Assembly: GCF_049801095.1 (NCBI RefSeq)
Contig: NZ_JBNAGH010000001.1
Span: 806,001 to 870,000, forward strand
Direction of reading: 5' to 3'
Source of the DNA: Dinoroseobacter sp049801095
Lineage (GTDB): Bacteria > Pseudomonadota > Alphaproteobacteria > Rhodobacterales > Rhodobacteraceae
Length of the DNA: 64,000 nucleotides
Part shown: in pieces, positions 25,923 to 35,306 of the stretch
How the letters are laid out: each line of letters starts with the position of its first letter
Position numbering within the stretch: the stretch's first letter is position 1
Notes under the pieces: model-generated
Databases searched by the model: none
Seen by the model: only the letters and a program-made list of their open reading frames with translations
What the model was told of the DNA's origin: nothing
Program-made: the position numbers and the translations under genes

Positions 25923-26645
25923 ATGTCCGCACCCGATATCCATCTCTACACCGCCGCCACGATGAACGGCTACAAGCCCGTCATCTTCCTGGAGGAAGCT
26001 GGCGTGCCCTATGATCTGACCTTCATCGATTTCTCCAAACGGGAGCAGAAAGCGCCGGACTACATGCGCCTGAACCCGAACGGGCGGATCCCGACCATCG
26101 TGGATCGCGGCAATGGCGATTTCCCCGTGTTCGAGAGCGGCGCAATCCTGTGGTATCTGGCCGAGAAATACGGGCAGTTCCTGCCAGAGGCGCCCAAGGC
26201 GCGCTCCGAGGTGCTGCAATGGCTGATGTTTCAGATGGGCGGGATCGGCCCGATGATGGGGCAGGCCATGTATTTCCAGCGGATCGCCGCACCCAACGGC
26301 CATGAGGAGCCGTTTTCGATCAAGCGCTATGTGGACGAGACCCGCCGCCTGCTCGAGGTGCTGAACACGCGTCTTGAGGGGCGGGAGTGGTTGGCGGGCG
26401 ACGCCTATTCCATTGCCGACATGGCGACCTATCCCTGGGCGCGGGCTTATCCCTGGGCCAAGGTCGAGGTCTCGGACCTGCCCGCGCTGACCGCGTGGTT
26501 CGACCGGATCGATGCGCGCCCGGCGGTGCAAAAGGCGCTGACCATCCCCAAGGCGCAGCCGCAATTCTGGGACGCGGCTGCGGATGATGGGGCCTTTGCC
26601 GCCGAGAACGCCGCGCGCTTTGCATCGGACGCCAAAAAGGGTTGA
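25923..26645 (+). CDS. Glutathione S-transferase, Ure2p/YfcG (nu) type
   Basis: 240 residues. N-terminal thioredoxin-like domain (LYTAATMNGYKPVIFLEEAG; NPNGRIPTIVD; ESGAILWYLAEKYG) and C-terminal helical domain. The segment MFQMGGIGPMMGQAMYF is typical of nu-class enzymes, which act as disulfide reductases or peroxidases. Divergent from hxlR and the DehI-like gene, suggesting joint induction by an electrophile. Confidence 0.88.
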   Translation: MSAPDIHLYTAATMNGYKPVIFLEEAGVPYDLTFIDFSKREQKAPDYMRLNPNGRIPTIVDRGNGDFPVFESGAILWYLAEKYGQFLPEAPKARSEVLQWLMFQMGGIGPMMGQAMYFQRIAAPNGHEEPFSIKRYVDETRRLLEVLNTRLEGREWLAGDAYSIADMATYPWARAYPWAKVEVSDLPALTAWFDRIDARPAVQKALTIPKAQPQFWDAAADDGAFAAENAARFASDAKKG

Positions 26646-26650
26646 GGCAT

Positions 26651-26676
26651 GGGGCGATCGCGGATCGCCCCTTCCC
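26651..26676. terminator. Terminator hairpin between GST and glyoxalase genes
   Basis: A 9-bp stem GGGGCGATC/GATCGCCCC with 3-base loop GCG, followed by TTCCCTT. It lies in the 31-bp gap between convergent genes. Confidence 0.6.
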
Positions 26677-27117
26677 TTACCAGCTGCCTGTATTGGGCAT
26701 GGAGGCCCAGGGCTCCTGCGGTGCGAGATCCGGGCCCGCCTGCAAAAGCTCGATCGAGATCCCGTCCGGGGAGCGGACAAAGGCCATATGGCCGTCCCGT
26801 GGCGGACGGTTGATCTCGACCCCGGCCTCCATCAGGCGCGCGCAAGTGGCGTAGATATCCGGCACGCGAAAGGCCAGATGGCCGAAATTCCGCCCGCCGG
26901 TATACGCCTCGGGGTCCCAGTTATAGGTCAGCTCGAGCAAGGGGGATTTCGCCTCGCGCGCACGCTCCGCATCGCCGGGAGCGGCGAGAAAGACAAGGGT
27001 GAAGCGCCCTTGGGCGTTCTCGTATCGGTTGGTTTCCACCAGCCCCAGCTTGTCGCAATAGAATGCGAGAGACGCATCCAGATCCGAGACACGCACCATC
27101 GTATGCAGGTATTCCAT
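26677..27117 (-). CDS. gloA: Glyoxalase I (lactoylglutathione lyase)
   Basis: 146 residues of the VOC fold with two beta-alpha-beta-beta-beta units. The four metal ligands of GlxI are present at the expected spacing: H5, E62, H80 and E123. It converts the methylglyoxal-glutathione hemithioacetal to S-lactoylglutathione. A DJ-1/PfpI protein lies 54 bp upstream on the same strand, a likely partner in carbonyl detoxification. Confidence 0.88.
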   Translation of the reverse strand: MEYLHTMVRVSDLDASLAFYCDKLGLVETNRYENAQGRFTLVFLAAPGDAERAREAKSPLLELTYNWDPEAYTGGRNFGHLAFRVPDIYATCARLMEAGVEINRPPRDGHMAFVRSPDGISIELLQAGPDLAPQEPWASMPNTGSW

Positions 27118-27171
27118 GGGTCCTCCAGAAAGATCTCCCCGGCCTGAGGGCGCGGGGCTGTGTGATATGCT

Positions 27172-27876
27172 TTAGGCCGCATCGCGGCGCTCGGACAGCG
27201 CTTCGAGCATCAGGGTCGCAACAGCAGCGCTCGACATCGGGTTCTGTCCGGTGATCAGGTGGCCATCGCGAACCGCCGTCTCGGTGAAAGTCTCGCCCCC
27301 CACAAACTGCGCGCCGAGCGCGCGGAACCGGGTCTCCAACAGGAAGGGAACCTCGCTGGTAAGCCCGACGGCCTCCTCCTCGGCATCGGTGAAACTATTG
27401 ACCCGCAGCCCCGCAACCAGCGGCGTGCCATCGCCCCGCGTCGCATTCACCAACCCGGCCGGACCATGGCAGACTGCGGCCACGAGGCCGTCGCGCGCGT
27501 AGATGTCGCTGACGGCCGCGGCGAGAGCGCGGCTCTCGGGGAAGTCGAACATGGTGCCATGGCCCCCGGGCAGGAAGATCCCGTCATAGGTGGAAGGGTC
27601 CAGCGTCTCCAGAGCGGGCGTGTCGGCCAGTTGCGCCATGGCCTCGGGCGCCTCGAGAAACCGCTGCACAGCTGCGGGGCGCTGCGCTGGGTCGGGATCG
27701 AGGCTGGTGGGATCATGGGGCGCCGCGCCGCCCTGGATCGAGGCGAGCGTGACCGCGTGGCCCGCGTCAAGAAGCGCCCAATAGGGGGTCGCAAGCTCCT
27801 CGAAATAGAACCCGGTCGGTCGCCCTGTGCGGCCCAGCACCGTGTGAGAGGTCAGAACAATCAGAATATGCGCCAT
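27172..27876 (-). CDS. DJ-1/PfpI-family type 1 glutamine amidotransferase-like protein
   Basis: 234 residues from ATG 27874-27876 (AGAGGA upstream). The nucleophile elbow AAVCHGPAGL carries the reactive Cys, and YDGIFLPGGHGTMFDFP and TGQNPMSS are family segments of the Hsp31/glyoxalase III-like branch. Such proteins degrade methylglyoxal without glutathione or repair glycated molecules. Its place directly before gloA supports a carbonyl-stress role (inference). Confidence 0.82.
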   Translation of the reverse strand: MAHILIVLTSHTVLGRTGRPTGFYFEELATPYWALLDAGHAVTLASIQGGAAPHDPTSLDPDPAQRPAAVQRFLEAPEAMAQLADTPALETLDPSTYDGIFLPGGHGTMFDFPESRALAAAVSDIYARDGLVAAVCHGPAGLVNATRGDGTPLVAGLRVNSFTDAEEEAVGLTSEVPFLLETRFRALGAQFVGGETFTETAVRDGHLITGQNPMSSAAVATLMLEALSERRDAA

Positions 27877-27976
27877 GGGATCCTCTGCTGTGAAACGCGT
27901 GTGGATCCCAAGATGGGGGCCGGGCCATGCGGCGGGAAATCGGATCTGCCGATAGCCGAAATCGGCCTGCCCGAGG

Positions 27977-28894
27977 TCAGCTGCCCGGCGGGAAAGACGC
28001 GCTGACCAGATCGCGGAACCACCGCTCGGCAGGGTCGCGATGGGTAGTTGCACTCCAGGCGAGCGTGTTGGTCACCGGCGGAACCGCCACGGGACAGGGC
28101 TCCACCGCGAAGGCCCCGTGCTGGCACAAGGCCTCTGCTACGAAATCCGGCAGTGTCGTGATCAGGTCCGTGCCCGGCAGGGTCGCAAGGATCAGGGCAA
28201 AGCTCGACAGGCCGAGCGCCACGCGCCGGGTCCGCCCCATCTCGCGCAGCTGGTCATCCACGAAGCCCGCAAGGTCTCCCATGGGCGTGACCAGCGCTTG
28301 CGGGCGCTGGCAGAAATCGTCGAGCCCTTCGAGCGGCGCGGCCCCCCTGTTGCGCAGCACGACCCAGGGCGCATGGCGCAGCACGCGCATCTTGGCGCTC
28401 GCCGCCGGATCGTCGCGCAAATAGCCCGCGATGGTCGCCACCTCGCCCCGCGCCAGCATCTCCGGGAGGGAGCGGTAATCGCCGATCCGCACCGAAAGAT
28501 CGCAATGGGGGGCCTCCGCCCGGAGCCGCGCGGTCATGGCGGGCAGCGCACTCAGCGCCAGCGCATCGGTGCAGCCGAACCGAAAGACCCGCGCGTCCTG
28601 CGCCGGATCAAAGGCGCGCAGCTCGCCCAGTGCCGCGGCCAGCCCGTCATAATGGGGGCGGAGCGCCTGTACCAACTCCTCGGCGCGGGCGGTCGGGACC
28701 AGATCGCGGCCCTGCCGCACCAGCAGCTCATCCTCGAAGACATCGCGCAGCCGGGCCAGGGTCCCCGACACCGTGGATTGGGCAAGATGCAGCCGCCGGG
28801 CCGCCTTGGTGGTGGACCGTTCCTCGATCAGCGCGATCAGGGCCGAGATCATCTTGAGATCGAGATGATCGAGCCCCGGCGGGGTGCCAGCCAT
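27977..28894 (-). CDS. LysR-family transcriptional regulator
   Basis: 305 residues from ATG 28892-28894. HTH at ~12-70 (LIEERSTTKAARRLHLAQSTVSGTLARLR), followed by a LysR effector domain. It is upstream of the DJ-1/PfpI gene on the same strand (100 bp apart, no gene between) and downstream of the DMT exporter. The target is uncertain; the PfpI-gloA pair is the nearest candidate. Confidence 0.85.
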   Translation of the reverse strand: MAGTPPGLDHLDLKMISALIALIEERSTTKAARRLHLAQSTVSGTLARLRDVFEDELLVRQGRDLVPTARAEELVQALRPHYDGLAAALGELRAFDPAQDARVFRFGCTDALALSALPAMTARLRAEAPHCDLSVRIGDYRSLPEMLARGEVATIAGYLRDDPAASAKMRVLRHAPWVVLRNRGAAPLEGLDDFCQRPQALVTPMGDLAGFVDDQLREMGRTRRVALGLSSFALILATLPGTDLITTLPDFVAEALCQHGAFAVEPCPVAVPPVTNTLAWSATTHRDPAERWFRDLVSASFPPGS

Positions 28895-28971
28895 CTGGGT
28901 CTTTCCTGCAGGATACGGTCCCCTATGGCATGAGGGCGCGGCCCGAGGCAACGATGCCCGGCAGGGCAGGG

Positions 28972-29895
28972 TCAGACCACGCCGCGCGACGCGCGCGCCG
29001 AGAGGGCCACGCCGATACAGATGACACAAATGGCGATCCAGGTGCCGAGATCCGGCTGCTCCTGCAAGACCGGGATCGCCATGAGCGCGGCGAGCGCCGG
29101 GGTGGCCGAGCCCAACGCGGCGCAGCGGGCCGAGCCCAGTCGGGCAATGGCGAAAGCATAGGTCGCCACAGCCAGCACGCTGACAAGGATCCCCTGCACG
29201 AGGATGAATGGCATCGCCTCCGCCAACGTGAACGCCCCCCAATGCGTCGGGGCCAGACCGGTGGCCAGCAGCACCCCGATTGCCACCGTGGAGGGCAGCG
29301 AAATCACCAGCGCGCAGCCCAGCGGATCGAGGCCGGAGCGTTTTACGGCCAGCGTGAAGGCCCCCCAGCACAGCGATGCCAGCAGTAACGCCGCCACGCC
29401 ACCGATGACCGCCTGCCCACTGATCGGCCCCACCATCAGAGCCACGCCGCCCAGGATCAACACCAGCGCGAGGCTGCCCAGGGCCGAGGGGCGCTCCCCA
29501 TGCCGCAGCCAGAGCAACAGCGCCACGCTGACCGGCACCGTCCCGGCCACCAGCGCGGCCACATGGGCCGCCGAGGTCGCAGCCGCCCCGGCCACCGCGA
29601 GCCAGAAAAAGGGCAGCCCGGCGCCCACCGCAATGATCGCGCAGTTTCGCAGGCCCGCCCGCCGGATCATGCCCATCCGCGCGGGCAGAAAAGGCAAGAA
29701 AACGAGTGTCGGAACGAGGGAGCGGATCAGGGCGATATCGGCAAAGGCCAGTGCGGCGCCATCGCTCATCCGCGTGCTCAGGGCGAAGGCAGCCCAGACA
29801 AACACGGTTGCTGTCATGGCGAGATAGCCCATCGCCTGCCCCGCCCCGAGGGACGGAAGAAGGATGGGGCGGAAGGAGGCTGTGAGGACGGACAT
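28972..29895 (-). CDS. DMT-superfamily (EamA) transporter
   Basis: 307 residues from the ATG at 29895; a longer frame to 29955 enters the promoter region. About ten hydrophobic segments in two EamA repeats, with the conserved Trp-Ala-rich first segment and LGSATPALAALMAI near the end of the second repeat. Members usually export amino acids or metabolites. The divergent Lrp-family gene across 110 bp fits amino-acid efflux under Lrp control. Confidence 0.85.
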   Translation of the reverse strand: MSVLTASFRPILLPSLGAGQAMGYLAMTATVFVWAAFALSTRMSDGAALAFADIALIRSLVPTLVFLPFLPARMGMIRRAGLRNCAIIAVGAGLPFFWLAVAGAAATSAAHVAALVAGTVPVSVALLLWLRHGERPSALGSLALVLILGGVALMVGPISGQAVIGGVAALLLASLCWGAFTLAVKRSGLDPLGCALVISLPSTVAIGVLLATGLAPTHWGAFTLAEAMPFILVQGILVSVLAVATYAFAIARLGSARCAALGSATPALAALMAIPVLQEQPDLGTWIAICVICIGVALSARASRGVV

Positions 29896-30005
29896 GGGAC
29901 CACTTTCTGATTGCACGCTGCTTATGGCAGCTTTCCCAACGCCTTGGATTGCCAATCCTGCTTCCAGATGATCTTGTATTGGCAGATTCTGCTAAGAACA
30001 TCGCC

Positions 30006-30467
30006 ATGGATGCCAAAGACTATCAGATCATCAAGGAGCTGCAGCGCGACGGCCGGCTGACAAATCAGGAATTGTCGGAGCGGGTGAACCTCTCGCCCTC
30101 GCCCTGTCTGCGCCGGGTACGCAATCTCGAGAAGGCCGGCATCCTCAAGGGTTATGCCGCCGTGGTGGATGAGCGCGCCTTCGGGCTGTCGATGACCGCC
30201 TTTGTCCGCATCACGCTGGAGCGGCATTCCGGCGAGGCGGCCACGGCCTTTGAGCAGGGAGTGCAGGGGATCGACGAGGTGGTCGATTGCTATGTGATGG
30301 CCGGGGGGACGGATTACCTGTTGCGGGTGCTGGTCCCGGATCTGCAAAGCTACGAGCGGTTCATCCGCAACCGCCTGCACAAGATCAAGGGGATCGCCTC
30401 GATCGACACGGGCTTTGCCTATGGCGTCGTAAAGCAATCCACAGTCTTTCCCGACATCCCGCGCTAG
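30006..30467 (+). CDS. Lrp/AsnC-family transcriptional regulator
   Basis: 153 residues from ATG 30006. N-terminal HTH (LQRDGRLTNQELSERVNLSPSPCLRRVRNLE) and C-terminal RAM ligand-binding domain (VDCYVMAGGTDYLLRVLVPD). Divergent from the EamA exporter and most likely its amino-acid-responsive regulator. An in-frame ATG 19 codons earlier has no ribosome site. Confidence 0.9.
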   Translation: MDAKDYQIIKELQRDGRLTNQELSERVNLSPSPCLRRVRNLEKAGILKGYAAVVDERAFGLSMTAFVRITLERHSGEAATAFEQGVQGIDEVVDCYVMAGGTDYLLRVLVPDLQSYERFIRNRLHKIKGIASIDTGFAYGVVKQSTVFPDIPR

Positions 30468-30544
30468 GGGCCGGAGACGAGAAAGCGGTTGGAGCGGCGC
30501 GCGCCCCGCGTCTAGGCTGCCCTCACGACAGGAGGAGCCCCGCC

Positions 30545-31828
30545 ATGAAGGACCGCTATGACAATCCGCTGAGCACGCAATCGGCCCGCGCCCGAGACCG
30601 CTATGTAGCTGGGCTCGACCTGCTGCTGGCCGGGCAGGTTCGCTTTGTTGATGCGTTTGAACAGGCGATCGAGGCGGATCCGGGCTTTGCCCTTGGCCAT
30701 GTGGCTTTGGCCCGCGGCCTCCAGAATACAGGCGATATGACACGCGCCGGCGCGGCCATGGCCTCTGCCCGGGATCTGACTGCCGGGATCACCGAGCGGG
30801 AGCAGAGCCATGTCCACGCGATGGATCTTCTGATCTCCGGAAAGACCGCGCAGGCCTATCGGGCGATCCGCGCCCATGTGGACCGCTTCCCTCGGGATGC
30901 GCTGGTGGCGCAGACCTGCTCCTCGGTTTTCGGTCTGATCGGTTTCTCAGGCCAGCCGGGGCGGGAGGCGGAGATCCTCGCCTACACGGCCGCCCTTCTG
31001 CCCCATTACGGGGAGGATTGGTGGTGTCTCAGCCAATACGCCTTTGCCCTTTGCGAGACGGGGGCTTTGGATCCGGCAGATCAGTGTATCGACCGCGCTC
31101 TGGCGCTGAATCCGGACAATGCCAATGGCGCCCATGTGCGGAGCCATATCTACTACGAGGCCGGGGAGCCCGCGCGCGGGATCTCCTATCTGGGCGATTG
31201 GCTCGCCGGGTATCACCGGGAGGGCTACCTGCACGGCCATCTCTCCTGGCACGCGGCCCTTTGGGCGCTGGAACAGGGGGAGGCAGAGGTGATGTGGGCG
31301 CGGATCGATGCGGATATCGGCCCCTCGGCAAGCGCAGGACTGCCGATCAATGTGCTAACGGACACAGCGTCGCTTCTTTACCGGGCGGAGCTGGCAGGCC
31401 TGCCCGTGGCCCCGGAACGCTGGTCCGAGATCAGCCGATATGCCGCGCAGTTCTTTCCAGAATCCGGGCTCGGGTTCGTGGATATTCACGCCGCCCTCGC
31501 CCATGCCATGGCCGGAAACGGGGAGGCGATGGCCAAGCTGCTTGAGGCACCCAACGACCTCACCGGAGATCTCGTCACGCCGATTGCGGCGGCCTATCTG
31601 GCTATCGCGCGCGGTGATTGGGCGGAGGCGGCAGCCCTGCTGACCTCCGCCATGGCCGACCATGCCCGGCTCGGCGGCAGTCGGGCGCAGCGGGACCTGC
31701 TGGAGATCTCATTGCTCGGCGCGCTCCTGAAGCTCGGGAAGGATACCGAGGCAAGGCGGCTTCTGGCCCTGCGCCGCCCCGCATTGGATGCCTCGCGGCT
31801 GGTCCATGGGCTGGCCGCCCATAGCTGA
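30545..31828 (+). CDS. Tetratricopeptide-repeat protein of the TTC38 type
   Basis: 427 residues, all-helical with TPR-like units (FEQAIEADPGFALGHVALARGL; AALLPHYGEDWWCLSQYAFALCETGALDPADQCIDRALALNPDNANGAHVRSH is split over two repeats). The composition and the central HLSWHAALWALEQGE stretch resemble TTC38-family bacterial proteins, whose function is not established. No signal peptide. ATG 30545 follows AGGAGCCCCGCC. It stands 77 bp after the Lrp gene and may be a separate unit. Confidence 0.75.
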   Translation: MKDRYDNPLSTQSARARDRYVAGLDLLLAGQVRFVDAFEQAIEADPGFALGHVALARGLQNTGDMTRAGAAMASARDLTAGITEREQSHVHAMDLLISGKTAQAYRAIRAHVDRFPRDALVAQTCSSVFGLIGFSGQPGREAEILAYTAALLPHYGEDWWCLSQYAFALCETGALDPADQCIDRALALNPDNANGAHVRSHIYYEAGEPARGISYLGDWLAGYHREGYLHGHLSWHAALWALEQGEAEVMWARIDADIGPSASAGLPINVLTDTASLLYRAELAGLPVAPERWSEISRYAAQFFPESGLGFVDIHAALAHAMAGNGEAMAKLLEAPNDLTGDLVTPIAAAYLAIARGDWAEAAALLTSAMADHARLGGSRAQRDLLEISLLGALLKLGKDTEARRLLALRRPALDASRLVHGLAAHS

Positions 31829-32067
31829 GCCCTGCGCGGGGGTCGGTGCCGACAGGCTGTGCGATGATGCACAGGGACTTGCGGTTGACAGGTCCTGCGG
31901 CAATGGAAACGATCCAAGGCTCGAGAGCGGTATTGGCATCGCCCAAGGGGTCCTACCCACCATGGGCCCGCGCCATGCCGCTCATGTCAGACAGTGTTGC
32001 TGCCCGGTGCAGGCCTCTTAAAAGCCCTGCAATCTACCGGACCGCCTTTCTCCTCGGAGGCCCCATC

Positions 32068-33027
32068 ATGAACCGTCGTGCCCTACTTAAACTCGCCGCT
32101 GCCGCCCCGGTCGCACCGCTCGCCATCCAGTTCGTGCCCATGGCACAGGCCGCTGGCCATGGCGACGTCACCCAGGTCATCGGGGTCCAGCATTTCCGCG
32201 TGGGCGATTGGATCGTCACCGCGCTGCTGGACGGCTCCCTGCCCATTGGGCCAGAGAACTTCTCGAACCTCTCCGCCGAGGAGGCCGAAGCCTTCACCCG
32301 CGCGGCCTTCGCCGAAGGCCCCGCCATGCCCACGGGCGTGAACGCCTATGTCCTGCGCAATGGCAGCCAGACCGTGCTGGTGGATGCCGGGGGTGCGAAT
32401 GCCTTCCCCGGATTGGGCGCGCTGCCCGCGGCACTTGAGGCCGCCGAGATTGCCGCGGACGACGTCACCCATGTGGTGCTAACCCATTTGCACCCGGACC
32501 ATATCGGCGGGCTTCTGGGGGAGGCCGGACCGGTCTTTGCCAATGCCAGTATCCATGTGAGTTCTGCCGATATCGCCTTCTGGACAGATGCCGAGATCAG
32601 GGCCCAGGTGCCGGAAGCATTTCAGGGCTTCTTCGATCTGGCCGTTGCTGTGATCGAAGCCTATGGCGACAAGGTCATGCCGTTTGACGGGGATACCGAG
32701 CTTCTGCCCGGTCTCGCCGCACGGGCCCTACCCGGGCATACCCCGGGGCATTCGGGCTTCCTTGTGTCCTCCGGGGATGCAGAGATGCTGATATGGGGCG
32801 ATATCATCCATGTGGCGGCCTTCCAGTTCCCGAAACCCGCCGCCGCCATCGGCTTTGACGTGGATCCCGAGACCGCAGTCACCACGCGGCAGGCCTTGCT
32901 CGCCGAAGTCGCCGAGAGCCGCCTGACCGTGGCCGGGATGCACCTGCCCTTCCCGGGGGTTGGCCATGTGGTGACCGATGGCGAGGGCTATCGCTTCGTG
33001 CCGCAAGACTGGACCTTCGCGCTCTGA
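32068..33027 (+). CDS. Exported metallo-beta-lactamase-fold hydrolase
   Basis: 319 residues from ATG 32068 with CGGAGG upstream; longer frames lack a ribosome site. The N-terminus NRRALLKLAAAAPVAPLAIQFVPMAQA is a Tat-like signal (RR then hydrophobic). Metal motif HLHPDHIGG (HxHxDH), later GHTPGHSGF and an H near VAGMHLPFPG complete the binuclear site. Periplasmic. Substrate could be a lactone, ester or thioester; nothing nearby decides it. Confidence 0.85.
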   Translation: MNRRALLKLAAAAPVAPLAIQFVPMAQAAGHGDVTQVIGVQHFRVGDWIVTALLDGSLPIGPENFSNLSAEEAEAFTRAAFAEGPAMPTGVNAYVLRNGSQTVLVDAGGANAFPGLGALPAALEAAEIAADDVTHVVLTHLHPDHIGGLLGEAGPVFANASIHVSSADIAFWTDAEIRAQVPEAFQGFFDLAVAVIEAYGDKVMPFDGDTELLPGLAARALPGHTPGHSGFLVSSGDAEMLIWGDIIHVAAFQFPKPAAAIGFDVDPETAVTTRQALLAEVAESRLTVAGMHLPFPGVGHVVTDGEGYRFVPQDWTFAL

Positions 33028-33157
33028 TCCGGGCGTCGGGCGGGCCGGGGCGATCCGGCCTGCCCCCCCCGCTCACCAGGTCGTGAGCAGGCGCGGCTTT
33101 CCGGCCGCGCCGGGATCGCTAGGGTGCGACCCATACTCCAGCAGAAACCGGTGCCCG

Positions 33158-34297
33158 ATGGCCGATCTCTTTTCCCCTTTCACCTTGCGCGGTGTCACTT
33201 TCGCGAACCGCGTTGCCGTCTCCCCCATGAGCCAGTACCGCGCTCGCGAGGGCCACGCCAATGACTGGCACATGGTGCATCTCGGACGGTTCGCGCTTGG
33301 CGGGGCGGGACTGGTCTATGCCGAGGCAACCGCGGTCACCCGCGACGGGCGGCGCACCCACGGGGATCTCGGTCTCTGGGACGACGCGCAGATCGGGGCC
33401 CTGCGCCCGATCACGGCGTTCCTCAGCGCCGAGGGCGCCGTCCCCGGCATCCAGCTGAGCCATGCCGGGCGCAAAGCCTCCGAACGCCGCCCGTGGGACG
33501 GGGAAACCCCGGTGGATGCCGAAGACGAGGCGCTGCGCGGCGAGGCTCCCTGGACCGCCTGCGCCCCCTCGCCCCTGCCCTATGCAGAAGGATGGCCCAC
33601 GCCCACGGAGCTCTCCGAGGGCGAGATCCGCGATATCATTGCCGCTTTCGGCGCGGCGGCGGGCCGCGCGCGGGAGGCCGGGTTCAAGATCATCGAGGTC
33701 TATGCCGCGCACGGCTTTCTAATCCACCAATTCCTGTCGCCCCTGTCCAACCACAGGACCGATGCCTGGGGCGGTTCGGCTGAGAACCGGCAGCGCTTCG
33801 CCGTGGAGGTTGCCCGCGCCATCCGCGCGCAGTGGCCCGAGGATCTGCCCCTCGCCTTCCGGCTTTCGGCCACGGATTGGATCGATGGCGGGCTTGAGGT
33901 CGCGGACACGGTCGCAGCCGCCCGGGCGCTGAAGGCTGCGGGCGTCGACATGATCGATTGTTCGAGCGGAGGGATCGGCGGCAAGGACCGCCCGCGCCGC
34001 ATGACCATCACCGAAGGTTTCCAGGCGCCTTTTGCCGCGACCCTGCGCGAGGAGGCCGAGATGGCCACCATGGCCGTGGGCTTTCTCTGGGATCCCAAAA
34101 CCTGCAACACGCTGATTGCCGAGGGGCGAGCCGATATGATCGCTCTGGCGCGCGAGTTGCTGGACGACCCGAACTGGCCGCTCCACGCTGCGGCTGCGCT
34201 TGGCGCGGATGAAAACCACGGGCGCTGGCCGATTGAGGCGGGCTGGTGGCTGATGAAGCGGGACCGTCTGTTGCAGAAACTGGGGCTGCGCGGCTAG
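33158..34297 (+). CDS. NADH:flavin oxidoreductase, old yellow enzyme family (YqjM-like)
   Basis: 379 residues, FMN-dependent TIM barrel. Motifs: RVAVSPMSQYRA with the YqjM-like N-terminus, HMVHLGRFALGGAG, IQLSHAGRKAS (His-Ala-Gly-Arg active-site loop), AHGFLIHQFLSPLSNHR and VGFLWDPKTCN. It reduces activated C=C bonds of enals, enones or nitro compounds. It converges with a LysR gene 14 bp downstream. Standalone unit, probably detoxification. Confidence 0.88.
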   Translation: MADLFSPFTLRGVTFANRVAVSPMSQYRAREGHANDWHMVHLGRFALGGAGLVYAEATAVTRDGRRTHGDLGLWDDAQIGALRPITAFLSAEGAVPGIQLSHAGRKASERRPWDGETPVDAEDEALRGEAPWTACAPSPLPYAEGWPTPTELSEGEIRDIIAAFGAAAGRAREAGFKIIEVYAAHGFLIHQFLSPLSNHRTDAWGGSAENRQRFAVEVARAIRAQWPEDLPLAFRLSATDWIDGGLEVADTVAAARALKAAGVDMIDCSSGGIGGKDRPRRMTITEGFQAPFAATLREEAEMATMAVGFLWDPKTCNTLIAEGRADMIALARELLDDPNWPLHAAAALGADENHGRWPIEAGWWLMKRDRLLQKLGLRG

Positions 34298-34311
34298 GCA
34301 CCGCGCGCATT

Positions 34312-35202
34312 TCAGGTGACGAGCACCCGGCACCCCGCCTGCAGCGCGTCGATCAGGGCGCGCATGCGCTTGTTGATCCGACGCCCTGCGGGGTAGACGA
34401 CCTGAATGCGGAAATCAGGCATCTCGCTCTGGGCGAGGACGGGGATAACCACTCCGGCGCGCCGCGCCTCCGCCACCATGAAATCCGGCAGCTTGATGAT
34501 GCCCAGCCCCTGCGCCGCCGCGTCGAGCAGGAAGGGTCCGTTATTCGAGTTCAGGGCCGGTTGGAAGGTCACCGCCTGGGTTTTGCCCTCCCTGAGAAAC
34601 TCCCACCGGGCGCGCCGCGCGGACCCGTAGTGCAGCAGGGCATGTTTGGGCAGATCCGACAGGGTCTCCGGCAGTCCATGCTCGGCGGCGTATCCCGGGC
34701 TGGCAAAGAGGCCGTGGCGCGTGACGCCCAGGGGCAGATGCACGAGCCCGTCGAGATCGTCCGAAGCGATGCGCACGCCCAGATCGTAATTCTCGTTCTC
34801 CAGATCCGCCATCCGGTCATCGAAATCGAGCGTCATGTCGATCTGCGGATGAGCCTTGAGGAAGGCAAACAGGGTCGGTTTGAGAAAGGACAGGCCAAAC
34901 TCCCGCGCGACGCTGACCCGCAAGGGCCCGCGCAAGCTATGGGCAGCATGCATGAAGTCCGCGTCCAGATCCTCGGCATCGGCGACCATGAGGCTGGCCC
35001 GCTGATAAAGCTCCTGGCCCGCGGTCGTGACCTCCCATGTGCGCGGCTGGCGATCGATGAGCCGCATGCCATAGCGATCCTCAAGCTGGCTCAGACGCCG
35101 GCTGACCGCGGATTTCGCGATGCCCAGCACATCCGCCGCCCGCGCGATCCCCCCGCTATCGACCACGGTGACAAACATCCGGAGGTCCTCGATCTGGCCC
35201 AT
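34312..35202 (-). CDS. LysR-family transcriptional regulator (CrgA-like)
   Basis: 296 residues from the ATG at 35202; longer frames run into the promoter. HTH at ~5-60 (FVTVVDSGGIARAADVLGIAKSAVSRRLSQLE), effector domain from ~90. Divergent from the secreted pair at 35307 across about 100 bp and convergent with the old yellow enzyme gene. Either could be its target. Confidence 0.85.
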   Translation of the reverse strand: MGQIEDLRMFVTVVDSGGIARAADVLGIAKSAVSRRLSQLEDRYGMRLIDRQPRTWEVTTAGQELYQRASLMVADAEDLDADFMHAAHSLRGPLRVSVAREFGLSFLKPTLFAFLKAHPQIDMTLDFDDRMADLENENYDLGVRIASDDLDGLVHLPLGVTRHGLFASPGYAAEHGLPETLSDLPKHALLHYGSARRARWEFLREGKTQAVTFQPALNSNNGPFLLDAAAQGLGIIKLPDFMVAEARRAGVVIPVLAQSEMPDFRIQVVYPAGRRINKRMRALIDALQAGCRVLVT

Positions 35203-35306
35203 GACTATGTTCTCATTTTGTGACCCTTGAGGGCACTTCTTTCCATCTAGCCACAAAAAACACAACGCTTAGCTTGGCGGCATCCGAAATCTGAAAGGAG
35301 ACCGCG